Both the position numbers and the translations under genes were made by a program. Below are positions 8,346-15,330 of a stretch of DNA of 64,000 bases, one piece after another. Where the stretch lies: NCBI RefSeq assembly GCF_900099815.1, contig NZ_FNCW01000002.1, positions 248,001 through 312,000 of the forward strand. The letters are read 5' to 3'. How positions within the stretch are numbered: the first letter of the stretch is position 1; each line of letters opens with the position of its first letter. This DNA is from Psychroflexus sediminis. GTDB taxonomy: Bacteria > Bacteroidota > Bacteroidia > Flavobacteriales > Flavobacteriaceae. A model generated the notes under the pieces. It worked only from the letters and a program-made list of their open reading frames with translations, did not search any database and was not told the DNA's origin.

Positions 8346-8473
8346 GGGCAACGTCTCGCGTATATGGTTTGTGGCGGGATAAAAACCGCTCGCCTTTCGG
8401 TTGAGCTTTTAATAAAATACTATAATTTTCGGTTAATCATAAAATCCGCCATAAACTATGTGCGCTGTTACCC
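8346..8473 (-). repeat. attC-like recombination site 5 (intact reference copy)
   Basis: 128 bases. On the minus strand it opens GGGTAAC then AGCGCACATAGTTTATGGCGG, and closes CCCGCCACAAACCATATACG, GCGAGAC, GTTGCCC. The two halves pair over nearly their whole length with a few bulges, with a variable centre of about 65 bases. The opening segment ATAACAAAGGGTAAC is complementary to the start of its own cassette (GTTAGCCTTTATTAT) at 13 of 15 positions. This is the expected integron relation, since both ends become one site when the cassette circularises. Confidence 0.8.
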
Positions 8474-8477
8474 TTTG

Positions 8478-8849
8478 TTATTTTTTTGTGAGTTGATAAT
8501 TGTTGACTAAGACTGAAGCAGAAATTTGAAGTAATCTTTCTAACTCTCTTATCATATCAACAGTCAATTTCTTTTTTCGATTTAAAATTTCGGATACTCG
8601 ACTTTTACCGCCAATTACACCTACCAAATCTTTTTGACGTAGATTCAATTCTTCCATTCTGATTTTAATTGCTTCTATTGGATCTGGAGATTCTATCGGA
8701 TAATGCTCATTTTCATAATTTTCAATCATCAATGAAAGAATTTCTGCTTCGTCACCTTCTTTAGTGTCAATAGGTGCATCAAAAATCGCTTCCAATCGTT
8801 CAAGAGCGTTTCGGTAATCTTTTTCGGTTTTAATAGGTCTTAAATTCAT
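8478..8849 (-). CDS. higA: HigA-type antitoxin (COG5499-like), cassette 5
   Basis: 123 residues. The C-terminal half is a Cro/C1-type helix-turn-helix: LNLRQKDLVGVIGGKSRVSEILNRKKKLT. The N-terminal half (DYRNALERLEAIFDAP) is the toxin-binding helical part seen in antitoxins paired with PF09907-type HigB. It lies 10 bases downstream of its toxin, in the toxin-first order usual for higBA. It neutralises the toxin and is expected to repress the shared promoter at the palindrome 9185-9205. The stop codon lies five bases before the start of attC-like site 5, so the gene fills the cassette tightly. Confidence 0.88.
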   Translation of the reverse strand: MNLRPIKTEKDYRNALERLEAIFDAPIDTKEGDEAEILSLMIENYENEHYPIESPDPIEAIKIRMEELNLRQKDLVGVIGGKSRVSEILNRKKKLTVDMIRELERLLQISASVLVNNYQLTKK

Positions 8850-8859
8850 TATTCTTTTT

Positions 8860-9156
8860 TTAAATGGTGTCAGCGTTTATTTTGTCATACTCAGCGTGTG
8901 TGCCAATAAAACGGATAAACGCCCACTGCTTTTCGTAATTAAATTTAACAATAAGTCGATAAAAGTTTCCTTTAATATTGAAAACAACTCGACCATTTTT
9001 TAGAATACTTGCGGAAATGTAAGTTTGTTTAACATCGTTTGGAGAAAACCATTTTGCACTTTTTGCTGTATCGTACCAAGTTTTCAAATACTGTTCAGAG
9101 TCAGCGTGTATTTCCCAATATTCTCGTAGCGTACTTTTCGCAATTATTCGTTTCAT
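8860..9156 (-). CDS. higB: HigB-type mRNA-interferase toxin (PF09907-like), cassette 5
   Basis: 98 residues, a full-length RelE-superfamily toxin of the HigB type. Recognisable blocks are STLREYWEIHADSE near the N-terminus, VFNIKGNFYRLIVKFNY in the core strands and FIRFIGTHAEYDKI at the C-terminus, the most conserved signature of the family. Such toxins cut mRNA in ribosomes and arrest growth when the antitoxin is lost. About 55-60% similar by eye to the toxin of cassette 4. It is expressed from its own promoter inside the cassette. Confidence 0.88.
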   Translation of the reverse strand: MKRIIAKSTLREYWEIHADSEQYLKTWYDTAKSAKWFSPNDVKQTYISASILKNGRVVFNIKGNFYRLIVKFNYEKQWAFIRFIGTHAEYDKINADTI

Positions 9157-9172
9157 TCATCAAATTATGTTA

Positions 9173-9205
9173 CAAATATACAATTAGTTCTCTAATTTAG
9201 AACTA
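9173..9205 (-). promoter_or_regulatory. promoter -7 box and operator of higBA cassette 5
   Basis: On the minus strand the box TATATTTG (9180-9173) fits the Bacteroidota TAnnTTTG consensus. It sits 17-24 bases before the toxin start. Immediately upstream is a perfect inverted repeat tagttct (9185-9191) / agaacta (9199-9205), well placed for autorepression by the antitoxin. Confidence 0.65.
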
Positions 9206-9408
9206 TCGGGAATCTTTTTTATAATAAAGGCTAACGTTTATCGCATATGTAATTGTGGCGGGCAAACAAGCGAAAGTTATTTAGTTTTACTTTTAATTTT
9301 CTAAAAATACTATAATTTTCGGTTAATCATAAAATCCGCCATAAGTTATAGCATCCATGAAAAAGCACTAAGTCCAGTATCTTTAAAGTTCACCAAAACA
9401 TATAAAGA

Positions 9409-10382
9409 ATGAAAACTGAACTTAGTGCCGAGTTAAAGTTATACATTGGAATTGACATCCACAAGCGAAGCTGGAAAGTGCATTGTGCTACAGATTTATT
9501 TTCAGGTAAGACTTTCAGTATAAAACCCTATCCTGAGGAATTGCATAAGTATGTCACTAAACACTTTCCAGGCTATGAAGTCACCACAGCTTATATTCAC
9601 CGTAAGGGCAAGGAACGTTTTACCAAGACCGATAAGATAGATGCCCAACTTATTAGCCGAGAGCTTAAAGATGGACGCTTAAAGAGCATTCCTATCCCTG
9701 ATAAAGAGCGAGAGGAGCTTCGCAGTCTCTTTAGAAGGCGAAATGATTTGGTTAAGGACTACAGGCGTATCAAGAGTCTTATCAAGATGCAGTTGCTTTA
9801 CTATGGTATACACATTCCCGAGGAGCATGATAACGACCATTGGAGTCATAAATTTAGAGAGTGGATAGATGAGCTGAAGTTTGAGTATTCAACAGGCAAA
9901 GAAAGTCTGGAGAGTAAGATGCGAAGCTTTCGGTTTATAGATAAAGAATTGAGAGAAGTCTCTAATCAGCTCAGGGCATATTGCAGAAAACATTACAAAA
10001 AGGACTATTATCTTTTAAGAAGCATCCCAGGAATAGGTGGTATAGTAGCCTGTGGCATATTGTCAGAACTAGGAGACCTTCGACGATTCAACAGTTTAAA
10101 ACACCTGCTGGCTATGTGGGCATTGCACCAGGGCTACACCAAAGCGGATCCAGTTATAAAATTATGGGCATGAATTCGAGAGCGCACAGACTGATACGGT
10201 CTTATTTTGTAGAAGCCTCTTGGCAAGCCATAAGAACAGACCCTGTGATGCAAACTTATTACAGAAAGCATTTAGGCAAGGATACCAAGAAGATAGTCAT
10301 CAAGGTATCCAGAAAGCTACTGAGTAGAACTTTAGCCGTTATAAAAACAGAAATACCTTACGAGATAGGAGTGATACAATAA
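9409..10382 (+). pseudogene. IS110-family transposase, broken copy
   Basis: Same protein as at 13137-14192 but defective. 27 residues between TTAY and IHRKGKERF are missing in frame, removing part of the RuvC-like DEDD domain. One G is absent near 10106, so the frame shifts inside SLKHL and the conserved tail (GMNSRAHRLIRSYFVEASW) continues in another frame to 10382. It therefore cannot make an active enzyme, but could be moved in trans by the protein of copy 2. Confidence 0.9.
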
Positions 10383-10588
10383 AAGATGAAAATTATAGAA
10401 TAGAGATAAAATTATAAACCAATAACAAAGCTCATAGAAAATCTTAAAGTCCATATCACAAAACACCGCAGGGGACTAGCTATTTAGATTACAGCTGGAT
10501 CACATTTTCATAGCAAGTGGATGGACTTTTTTAACTTACACTCATAGAGATGCTGGTGGCGGTAGATATCTATTGACCACACATAGGA

Positions 10589-10614
10589 CCTGCCTACCAA
10601 GGTACGCAGGCAGG
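10589..10614. repeat. 26-base palindromic mini-element inserted in IS copy 1
   Basis: Reads cctgcct, twelve loop bases, aggcagg. In copy 2 the flanks acatagga and tgctgagcaag are directly joined, so the whole palindrome is absent there without other change. That makes it an insertion, not an original part of the IS. It resembles the palindrome inside the DUF6090 gene. Confidence 0.7.
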
Positions 10615-10806
10615 TGCGGAGCAAGTTATTATTGTTACATTTTTATAAGCTATGAAGCAAGCTTCAAACTTTATAAAACGTGATTTAAAAATTAGTTATA
10701 AATGAGATAAGGCTAAAAGAAAAATATTATAAATTTGAACTAAGATCAGGACGATTGCTTTTCATAGGATGCGATGTTGCCCATAGTGCTTTCGTAGTGT
10801 TGATTG

Positions 10807-11163
10807 TTAGTAGTCCTGAATTAAAACTTCAGTAGGAATTTTTAAGCTAGCGTTTAATTTCCGAATCATATCCAAAGTCAGTTTTCGCTTTTTATTCATT
10901 ATTTCACTCACTCTACTTTTAAATCCTATCATTTCCACCAAATCTTTTTGTTTCAGACCCATTTGTTCCATTCTGAAATTAATTGCTGATATCGGATCTG
11001 GCATTTCGATTGGGAAGTTTTCACTTTCATAATTATCAATCAAAATCGATAAAATTTCGAGTTCATCGCCTTCTTTCGTTCCACGTTTTGCATCAAAAAT
11101 CACTTCCAAACGCTCAAGAGCATTTTTGTAATCAGCTTCGTTTCTTATTGGTTTTATTTCCAT
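10807..11163 (-). CDS. higA: HigA-type antitoxin, cassette 4
   Basis: 118 residues from the ATG at 11163; a longer frame to 11241 overlaps the toxin gene and is unlikely. N-terminal DYKNALERLEVIFDA and the helix-turn-helix MGLKQKDLVEMIGFKSRVSEIMNKKRKLT are clearly homologous to the antitoxin of cassette 5, though the sequence has diverged. It begins 1 base after the toxin stop, so the two are translationally coupled. It ends about 25 bases before the opening core of attC-like site 4. Confidence 0.87.
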   Translation of the reverse strand: MEIKPIRNEADYKNALERLEVIFDAKRGTKEGDELEILSILIDNYESENFPIEMPDPISAINFRMEQMGLKQKDLVEMIGFKSRVSEIMNKKRKLTLDMIRKLNASLKIPTEVLIQDY

Positions 11164-11164
11164 T

Positions 11165-11458
11165 TTAAATTTCGTTTGCGTTAATTTTATCGTATTCAGC
11201 GTGCGTTCCAATAAATCGAATCCAAGCAAGTTGATATTCAAAGTTGAATTTTACAATCAGCCGATAGTCATTACCTTTGATGTTGAATACAATTCGATTA
11301 TCTTTTAAAATACTTGCATTTGGGTATTCAGATTTTAATTCGTTAATCGTTTTCCAATTTGATTTCTCGGTTTCACGATACCAAGCTTTAAGTTGCAATT
11401 CACAATCACCGTGTTTTTCCCAAAAATCTCGTAATGTTCCTCTCGAAAATATTTTCAA
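11165..11458 (-). CDS. higB: HigB-type toxin (PF09907-like), cassette 4
   Basis: 97 residues if translation begins at the TTG at 11458 (LKIFSRGTLRDFWEKHG), which aligns with the ATG of the sister toxin in cassette 5. An upstream ATG at 11500 is open, but a TATATTTG promoter box lies between the two at 11483-11476, so the longer start could not be in its transcript. Family signatures: VFNIKGNDYRLIVKFNF and WIRFIGTHAEYDKI. It probably acts as a ribosome-dependent mRNA interferase. Confidence 0.85.
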   Translation of the reverse strand: MKIFSRGTLRDFWEKHGDCELQLKAWYRETEKSNWKTINELKSEYPNASILKDNRIVFNIKGNDYRLIVKFNFEYQLAWIRFIGTHAEYDKINANEI

Positions 11459-11475
11459 TTCAAATTTCTTTGATG

Positions 11476-11513
11476 CAAATATAACTAAAAAAGTTACCAT
11501 TATGATAACTTTT
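11476..11513 (-). promoter_or_regulatory. promoter -7 box and operator of higBA cassette 4
   Basis: Minus-strand TATATTTG at 11483-11476, with an inverted repeat aaaagtta (11489-11496) / taactttt (11506-11513) directly upstream. This is the same promoter-operator layout as in cassette 5 but with an unrelated operator sequence, implying separate autoregulation. Confidence 0.6.
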
Positions 11514-11531
11514 CGGTTTTTTCAGCATTAT

Positions 11532-12295
11532 GGGCAACGTTATGTATATGAGCTGTGGCATGTCTAGGCACGAACCTTTCCAGATAAAAACCAGCTTCGG
11601 GAAATCCACAGGTTTTTCCAAGTGAGTACAGACCAAGCCATAGCTTATATATGGTGTGTGTGCCCAGCATGGGCATCTTTTAATATATCGAAGATATATT
11701 ATTAATCTGGAGGGTGCAAGTCCCTTATAGGTAGGGGTAACGCCTTGAACTATTAGTAAGCCGCAAGGTTGCCAATTGTGAAGTTGGGACTAAAGGAAGC
11801 GGGACTACAAATTCTGATACTGACGAACAGGAATCGGATATGAGGCTACAAGGTTGGATGAGCAAGCACATCATTGTGATGTCCAAAACATTTCTTTCGA
11901 AATTAAAACCGAAGTAGTAGATCCGACAGGCATCAGGAGAAAGAAGATGTTCTTACCTGGGGAGGTCTCCATAGTCACGTGTTGGCTTAGTGGAGAAGTC
12001 AGCAGAAGTCATAGTACCTAAAGCAACGAGCTGTGCGAAGCACAGAGGTCTCACTATTAGGGAAGGACTGAATGTAATCTTTCTTGAAATTAGATTAGGA
12101 GCATTTATTTTCAATATTGGGTGACCGATTCCCTAGAAAATATGTAGCCTAATCATAAAGTAAGGAATAGTTTTAATCGGTGTAAAGAGCGATTAGAAAG
12201 ATGGACTACAAACCGCCGTATACGAGACCCGTACGTACGGTGGTGTGAGAGGCGCACTCCATCAGTTACTGGCGGAGCCGTCTACTCGATCAGGC
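11532..12295 (-). repeat. attC-like site 3, interrupted by group II intron
   Basis: After removing the intron at 11658-12290 the site is about 131 bases. Minus strand: opens GCCTGAC ACCATATATAAGCTATGGC and closes ATGCCACAGCTCATATACATAAC GTTGCCC (11538-11532). The joined opening GTTGCCTGAC differs by one base from GTTGCCTAAC, the complement of the start of its cassette (GTTAGGCAAC). The intron cuts the opening core itself, between TG and ACACC on the minus strand. Confidence 0.75.
11658..12290 (+). mobile_element. ORF-less group II intron in attC-like site 3
   Basis: About 633 bases. The 5' end GTGTGCCCAGCATGGGC fits the GUGYG start. Domain V is at 12212-12244 with perfectly paired ends ACCGCCGTA / TACGGTGGT and the inner cgagacccg segment. 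Domain VI and the 3' end GCCGTCTACTCGAT follow. Sequences normally found before the intron-encoded protein (gtcagcagaagtcatagta, gggaaggactgaatg) are present, but the reverse-transcriptase gene is absent: only about 130 bases without an ORF separate them from domain V. It is therefore either a deletion derivative or mobilised in trans. Orientation is opposite to the cassettes. Exact boundaries are supported because removal restores an attC core. Confidence 0.85.
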
Positions 12296-12592
12296 AACGT
12301 CCTTATCAGCGTACTGCTTTATTTCATTCAGCTCGTTTTCTTTATTCTCAATTCCTTCTTCGATGTCATAATCGTCTTGAAGTCCAAGCCAAAATTTAGC
12401 CGAATTACCAAAATATTTACTCAATCGTAATGCCGTGTCAGCTGTTATTCGACGTCGACCTTTTACGATTTCAGATATTCGAGTTTGAGGTATTTTCAAA
12501 TCTTTAGAAAGTCGGTAAGCCGAAATTTCGAGTGGCTCAAGAAATTCGTGAAGTAAAATTTCGCCTGGATGTACATTAGCTAACTTTTCCAT
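12290..12592 (-). CDS. higA: HigA-family antitoxin (COG3093-like), cassette 3
   Basis: 100 residues. Begins ANVHPGEILLHEFLEPLEIS, the classical opening of the HigA/VapI antitoxins, followed by the helix-turn-helix AYRLSKDLKIPQTRISEIVKGRRRIT and the SKYFGNSAKFWLGLQ segment. This is a different antitoxin family from those of cassettes 4 and 5. Its last codon uses the first base of the neighbouring group II intron, but the uninterrupted sequence would give TGA as well, so the protein is unchanged by the insertion. Paired with the toxin 11 bases upstream. Confidence 0.92.
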   Translation of the reverse strand: MEKLANVHPGEILLHEFLEPLEISAYRLSKDLKIPQTRISEIVKGRRRITADTALRLSKYFGNSAKFWLGLQDDYDIEEGIENKENELNEIKQYADKDVA

Positions 12593-12603
12593 TTTCTCTG
12601 TTT

Positions 12604-12885
12604 TTAGTGATAATCGACTATTTCTACTTCGCTCGCATTTCCGCTACTCCACTCAAAAATTATTCGCCATTGTTTGTTAATTCTAATGCTATAAAAACCA
12701 CTTAAATTTCCACTCAACTTTTCAAGTCGGTTCGATGGTGGAATTCTTAAATCAGCTATGTTTTGCGAATTATTCAACATTCTCAATTTTCGGCGTCCAA
12801 TTTTTTGAATTTCAATCGGCATTTTCTTTACTCGATTTCCATTCCAAATTTGTTCAGTCTCTTTCGAGCGAAAAGAAACAATCAT
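12604..12885 (-). CDS. higB: HigB/RelE-like toxin (COG3549-like), cassette 3
   Basis: 93 residues, a full-length killer protein of the RelE-like HigB group. Signatures are MIVSFRSKETEQIW at the start, the RRKLRMLNNSQNIADLRIPPSNRLEKLSG middle region, and IRINKQWRIIFEW towards the end, with basic and aromatic residues typical of ribosome-dependent mRNA cleavage. It precedes its antitoxin as usual for higBA. Together with cassettes 4 and 5 this is the third toxin-antitoxin module of the array. Confidence 0.92.
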   Translation of the reverse strand: MIVSFRSKETEQIWNGNRVKKMPIEIQKIGRRKLRMLNNSQNIADLRIPPSNRLEKLSGNLSGFYSIRINKQWRIIFEWSSGNASEVEIVDYH

Positions 12886-12896
12886 ATTATTGTTTT

Positions 12897-12917
12897 ACGT
12901 TACTAACGTCAAAGATA
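12897..12917 (-). promoter_or_regulatory. promoter and operator of higBA cassette 3
   Basis: Minus-strand TATCTTTG at 12917-12910 (TAnnTTTG consensus) followed by a perfect inverted repeat acgtta (12897-12902) / taacgt (12904-12909) just before the toxin start, suitable for antitoxin binding. Confidence 0.6.
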
Positions 12918-13136
12918 AGTAAAAAAATGAATGTTTGCAGAATTTTTTAAATGTTGCCTAACGTTTCTCGCATATGGCTTGTGGCGGGGTAAACAAGCGC
13001 AAGTTATTCGGTTATACTTTTTCCTTTATAAACATACCGAAATTTTCGATTCGGTAAGACTTTTAGCCATAAAACATAGCATCCATGAAAAAGCACTAAG
13101 TCCAGTATCTTTAAAGTTCACCAAAACATATAAAGT

Positions 13137-14192
13137 ATGAAAACTGAACTTAGTGCCGAGTTAAAGTTATACATTGGAATTGACATCCACAAGCGAAGCT
13201 GGAAAGTGCATTGTGCTACCGATTTATTTGCGGGCAAGTCTTTTAGCATGAAACCCTATGCTGAGGAATTGTATAAGTATGTTGATAAACACTTTTCAGA
13301 TTATGAAGTCACCACTGCTTATGAAGCGGGGTGTTGTGGATATAAAGCTCACCGCAGTTTCGAGAGTTATGGTTGGAAATCACTGGTAGTAAATCCAGCA
13401 GATATTCACCGTAAGGGCAAGGAACGCTTTACCAAGACCGATAAGATCGATGCCCAGCTTATTAGCCGAGAACTGAAAGATGGACGCTTAAAAAGTATTC
13501 CTGTCCCTGATAAAGAGCGTGAAGAATTACGTAGTCTCTTCAGAAGGCGAAATGATCTGGTGAAGGATTATCGAAGGATTAAGAGCCTTATAAAAATGCA
13601 GCTCTTGTATTATGGTGTTCATATCCCTGAGGAGCATGATAATGACCATTGGAGCCATAAGTTTAGACAGTGGATAGATGAGTTGGAGTTTGATTATTCA
13701 ACGGGTAAAGGAAGCCTGGAGAGTAAGATGCGAAGCTTTCGATTTATTGATAAAGAATTGAGAGAAGTCTCCAATCAGCTCAGAGCATATTGCAGAAAAC
13801 ATTACAAGAAGGATTATTATCTCTTGAGAAGTATTCCAGGAATTGGCGGTATAGTTGCTTGCGGCATATTATCAGAACTAGGAGACCTTCGGCGATTCAG
13901 TAGTTTAAAACACCTGGCTGGTTATGTAGGCATTGCACCAGGGGTTCACCAAAGCGGATCCAACTACAAAACACTAGGAATGAACCCAAGAGCACACCGA
14001 TTAATACGTTCTTATTTTGTGGAAGCCTCCTGGCAAGCCATAAGAACAGACCCTGTGATGCAGAATTATTATCGCAAGCATTTGGGTAAGGATACCAAGA
14101 AGATAGTCATCAAGGTAGCCAGGAAGCTACTGAGTAGAACCTTAGCCGTTATAAAAACAGAAATACCTTACGAGATAGGAGTGATACAATAA
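13137..14192 (+). CDS. IS110-family transposase, intact
   Basis: 351 residues, normal length. The N-terminal RuvC-like DEDD domain begins YIGIDIHKRSWKVHC and includes the KTDKIDAQLISRELKDGRL acidic motif. A coiled-coil region follows, and the C-terminal Transposase_20 domain carries SIPGIGGIVACGILSELGDL, the GYVGIAPGVHQSG segment with the predicted catalytic Ser, and RAHRLIRSYFVEASW. Enzymes of this family excise and insert the element through a circular form and are guided by an RNA encoded in the element. An 81-base deletion in the sister copy shows which part is dispensable only in decay. Confidence 0.95.
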   Translation: MKTELSAELKLYIGIDIHKRSWKVHCATDLFAGKSFSMKPYAEELYKYVDKHFSDYEVTTAYEAGCCGYKAHRSFESYGWKSLVVNPADIHRKGKERFTKTDKIDAQLISRELKDGRLKSIPVPDKEREELRSLFRRRNDLVKDYRRIKSLIKMQLLYYGVHIPEEHDNDHWSHKFRQWIDELEFDYSTGKGSLESKMRSFRFIDKELREVSNQLRAYCRKHYKKDYYLLRSIPGIGGIVACGILSELGDLRRFSSLKHLAGYVGIAPGVHQSGSNYKTLGMNPRAHRLIRSYFVEASWQAIRTDPVMQNYYRKHLGKDTKKIVIKVARKLLSRTLAVIKTEIPYEIGVIQ

Positions 14193-14550
14193 AAAACGTA
14201 AATTAGAGAATAGAAATAAAATTATAAACCAATAACAAAGCTCATAGAAAACCTTAAAGTCCATATCACAAAACATCGCAGGTGACTAGCTATTTAGATT
14301 ACAGCTGGATCACATTTTCATAGCAAGTGAATGGACTTTTTTAACTTACACTCATAGAGATGCTGGTGGCGGTAGATATCTATTGACCACACATAGGATG
14401 CTGAGCAAGTTATTATTTTTACATTTTATAAGATTTGAAGCAAGCTTCAAACCTTATAAAACGTGATTTAAAAATTAGTGATAAATGAGATAGGGCTTAA
14501 AAGAAAAATATTATAAATTTGAACTAAGATCAGGACGATTGCTTTTCATA
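14193..14550 (+). ncRNA. putative guide (bridge/seek) RNA region of IS copy 2
   Basis: The 358 bases after the transposase contain no ORF but are kept almost unchanged between the two IS copies, even though the coding part of copy 1 has decayed. In IS1111-type elements the target-choosing RNA is encoded in this downstream part. A cttaaagtccat segment and later an atggactttttt segment can pair (agtccat/atggact), giving a possible long-range stem. Exact RNA ends and guide loops were not worked out. Confidence 0.5.
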
Positions 14551-14573
14551 GGATGCAATGTTGTAGAGCGTTA

Positions 14574-15086
14574 TCATTCGTGCTCCAGTTCACTTAGTGA
14601 TTCAGTTTCTAATAAATCTAGTTCTAATTCGTAATCGTATTTAGGATAATAGGTCCAATATTTCTTATCAATTTTTGAATCTCTTTTTAGGATTAATTCT
14701 AAGGTATCATTTTTCGAAATAACACTTATTAGGAATTCAGTTTCGGGTTCAGATTTATTAGTAAAGTACCAACCATTAATTTCTGTCAAATCTGTTAATA
14801 GTTTTTCTGAATCAATGTTTCTTTTTTTTCCGTTCACTAATACTTTCGATTTATTCGCTAGAGCGCTCTTAGCTTTTTCGGCAATATCAGTTCTGAGAGA
14901 AGTTGATATTATCATATTAATCCCCAAAAGAAAAATAGCTGTAATAAATAAGCAAACTATTCCGATAACACCTTTTAATTGATGCTTTTTATTAAATAGG
15001 AATATGATAGAAATTATTGCTATTACAAATAACAATATTAAAAGGTAAACTGTATATTTTCTAAATTCAATTAAAAATTCAATCAA
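14574..15086 (-). CDS. two-span membrane protein, cassette 2
   Basis: 170 residues, not recognised. Two hydrophobic segments at about residues 11-31 and 40-61 form an N-terminal hairpin. A soluble domain follows, with a 'EINGWYFTNKSEPETEFLISVISKNDTLELILKRDS' type beta pattern and an acidic C-terminus (LELDLLETESLSELEHE). The gene fills the cassette between attC-like sites 1 and 2, with its stop only a few bases before the opening core. No promoter box was found with certainty. Function unknown, as for many integron cassette proteins. Confidence 0.75.
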   Translation of the reverse strand: MIEFLIEFRKYTVYLLILLFVIAIISIIFLFNKKHQLKGVIGIVCLFITAIFLLGINMIISTSLRTDIAEKAKSALANKSKVLVNGKKRNIDSEKLLTDLTEINGWYFTNKSEPETEFLISVISKNDTLELILKRDSKIDKKYWTYYPKYDYELELDLLETESLSELEHE

Positions 15087-15110
15087 TCGTCTGTCAGTTT
15101 TAATAATGCT

Positions 15111-15245
15111 CTACAACGTCTCGCGTATATAGTTTTGTGGCGGGAAAAATAGCGATTTATTTTCAGATTAAAAATTATCCTTAAAACAAACACAAACCAT
15201 TAATTTCAGTCCTAAATCCGCCATAAACTATATGCGCTGTTCTCC
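15111..15245 (-). repeat. attC-like site 1 (intact)
   Basis: 135 bases, uninterrupted. Minus strand: opens GGAGAAC AGCGCATATAGTTTATGGCGG and closes CCCGCCACAAAACTATATACG CGAGAC GTTGTAG (15117-15111). The arms pair over about 25 bases with a few bulges. The opening CTGGGGAGAAC is the complement of GTTCTCCCCA, the start of its cassette at 15609. Nearly the same inner sequence occurs in site 5, showing recent common origin. Confidence 0.82.
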
Positions 15246-15330
15246 CCAGAAGCTCCCGTCTGAGTGAATTATCCAATGTGATGTTTTCAGAGCTGTATTT
15301 TATTTCGAGTCTATATTGTTTCCGCTGCAT
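15181..15330 (-). CDS. possible 49-residue peptide, cassette 1
   Basis: The only start-to-stop frame of note in cassette 1, beginning MQRKQYRLEIKYSSENITLD and ending inside attC-like site 1. Because it reads through the palindrome it may be a gene truncated by recombination or simply chance. No family recognised. Confidence 0.25.
   Translation of the reverse strand: MQRKQYRLEIKYSSENITLDNSLRRELLGRTAHIVYGGFRTEINGLCLF

Larger units (their letters stand above)
9351..10772 (+). mobile_element. IS110-family (IS1111-type) insertion sequence, copy 1, decayed
   Basis: Bounded by subterminal inverted repeats: gcatccatgaaaaagc on the left, and on the right a sequence whose complement reads gcatcctatgaaaagc. 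A transposase pseudogene follows only 58 bases from the left end, and about 390 non-coding bases separate it from the right end, the arrangement of the IS1111 group. Compared with copy 2 it has lost 81 bases of coding sequence and one further base, and has gained a clean 26-base palindrome at 10589-10614. No target duplication is seen, as expected for the family. Confidence 0.85.
9229..10782 (-). repeat. attC-like site 4, interrupted by IS copy 1
   Basis: Without the IS the site is about 125-130 bases. On the minus strand it opens with AGCACTATGGGCAAC (10790-10776) and closes with ..GCGATAAACGTTAGCC (9229). The opening segment matches the complement of the start of cassette 4 (GTTGCCCATAATGCT) at 14 of 15 positions. 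The inner arms ccgccataag and tgtggcggg pair. The element at 9351-10772 splits the arm three bases inside the opening core. Confidence 0.7.
13079..14556 (+). mobile_element. IS110-family (IS1111-type) insertion sequence, copy 2, apparently intact
   Basis: 1478 bases between subterminal inverted repeats gcatccatgaaaaagc and the complement of gcttttcataggatgc. It holds one intact transposase gene near the left end and about 360 non-coding bases on the right. Sequence shared with copy 1 begins and ends at the same bases, which defines the element. It sits at the same place and in the same orientation in its attC-like site as copy 1, with no target duplication. This fits the IS1111-attC group, which is known to target integron attC sites. 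Confidence 0.9.
12956..14566 (-). repeat. attC-like site 2, interrupted by IS copy 2
   Basis: Minus strand: opens GCTCTACAAC (14569-14560) and closes GCCATATGCGAGAAAC GTTAGGC (12962-12956). GTTAGGC is a textbook GTTRRRY core. The opening GCTCTACAAC is the exact complement of GTTGTAGAGC, the start of the cassette it closes. The inner arms tgtggcggg and agccataa pair. IS copy 2 lies three to four bases inside the opening core. Confidence 0.78.

Noticed and set aside
9981-10382. Separate 133-residue gene
   Set aside because: It is only the frameshifted tail of the IS copy 1 transposase, matching the C-terminus of the intact copy.
12245-12430. ORF that might be a remnant of an intron-encoded protein
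   Set aside because: It lies beyond domain V, across the 3' splice end and inside the antitoxin gene on the other strand; no reverse transcriptase motifs.
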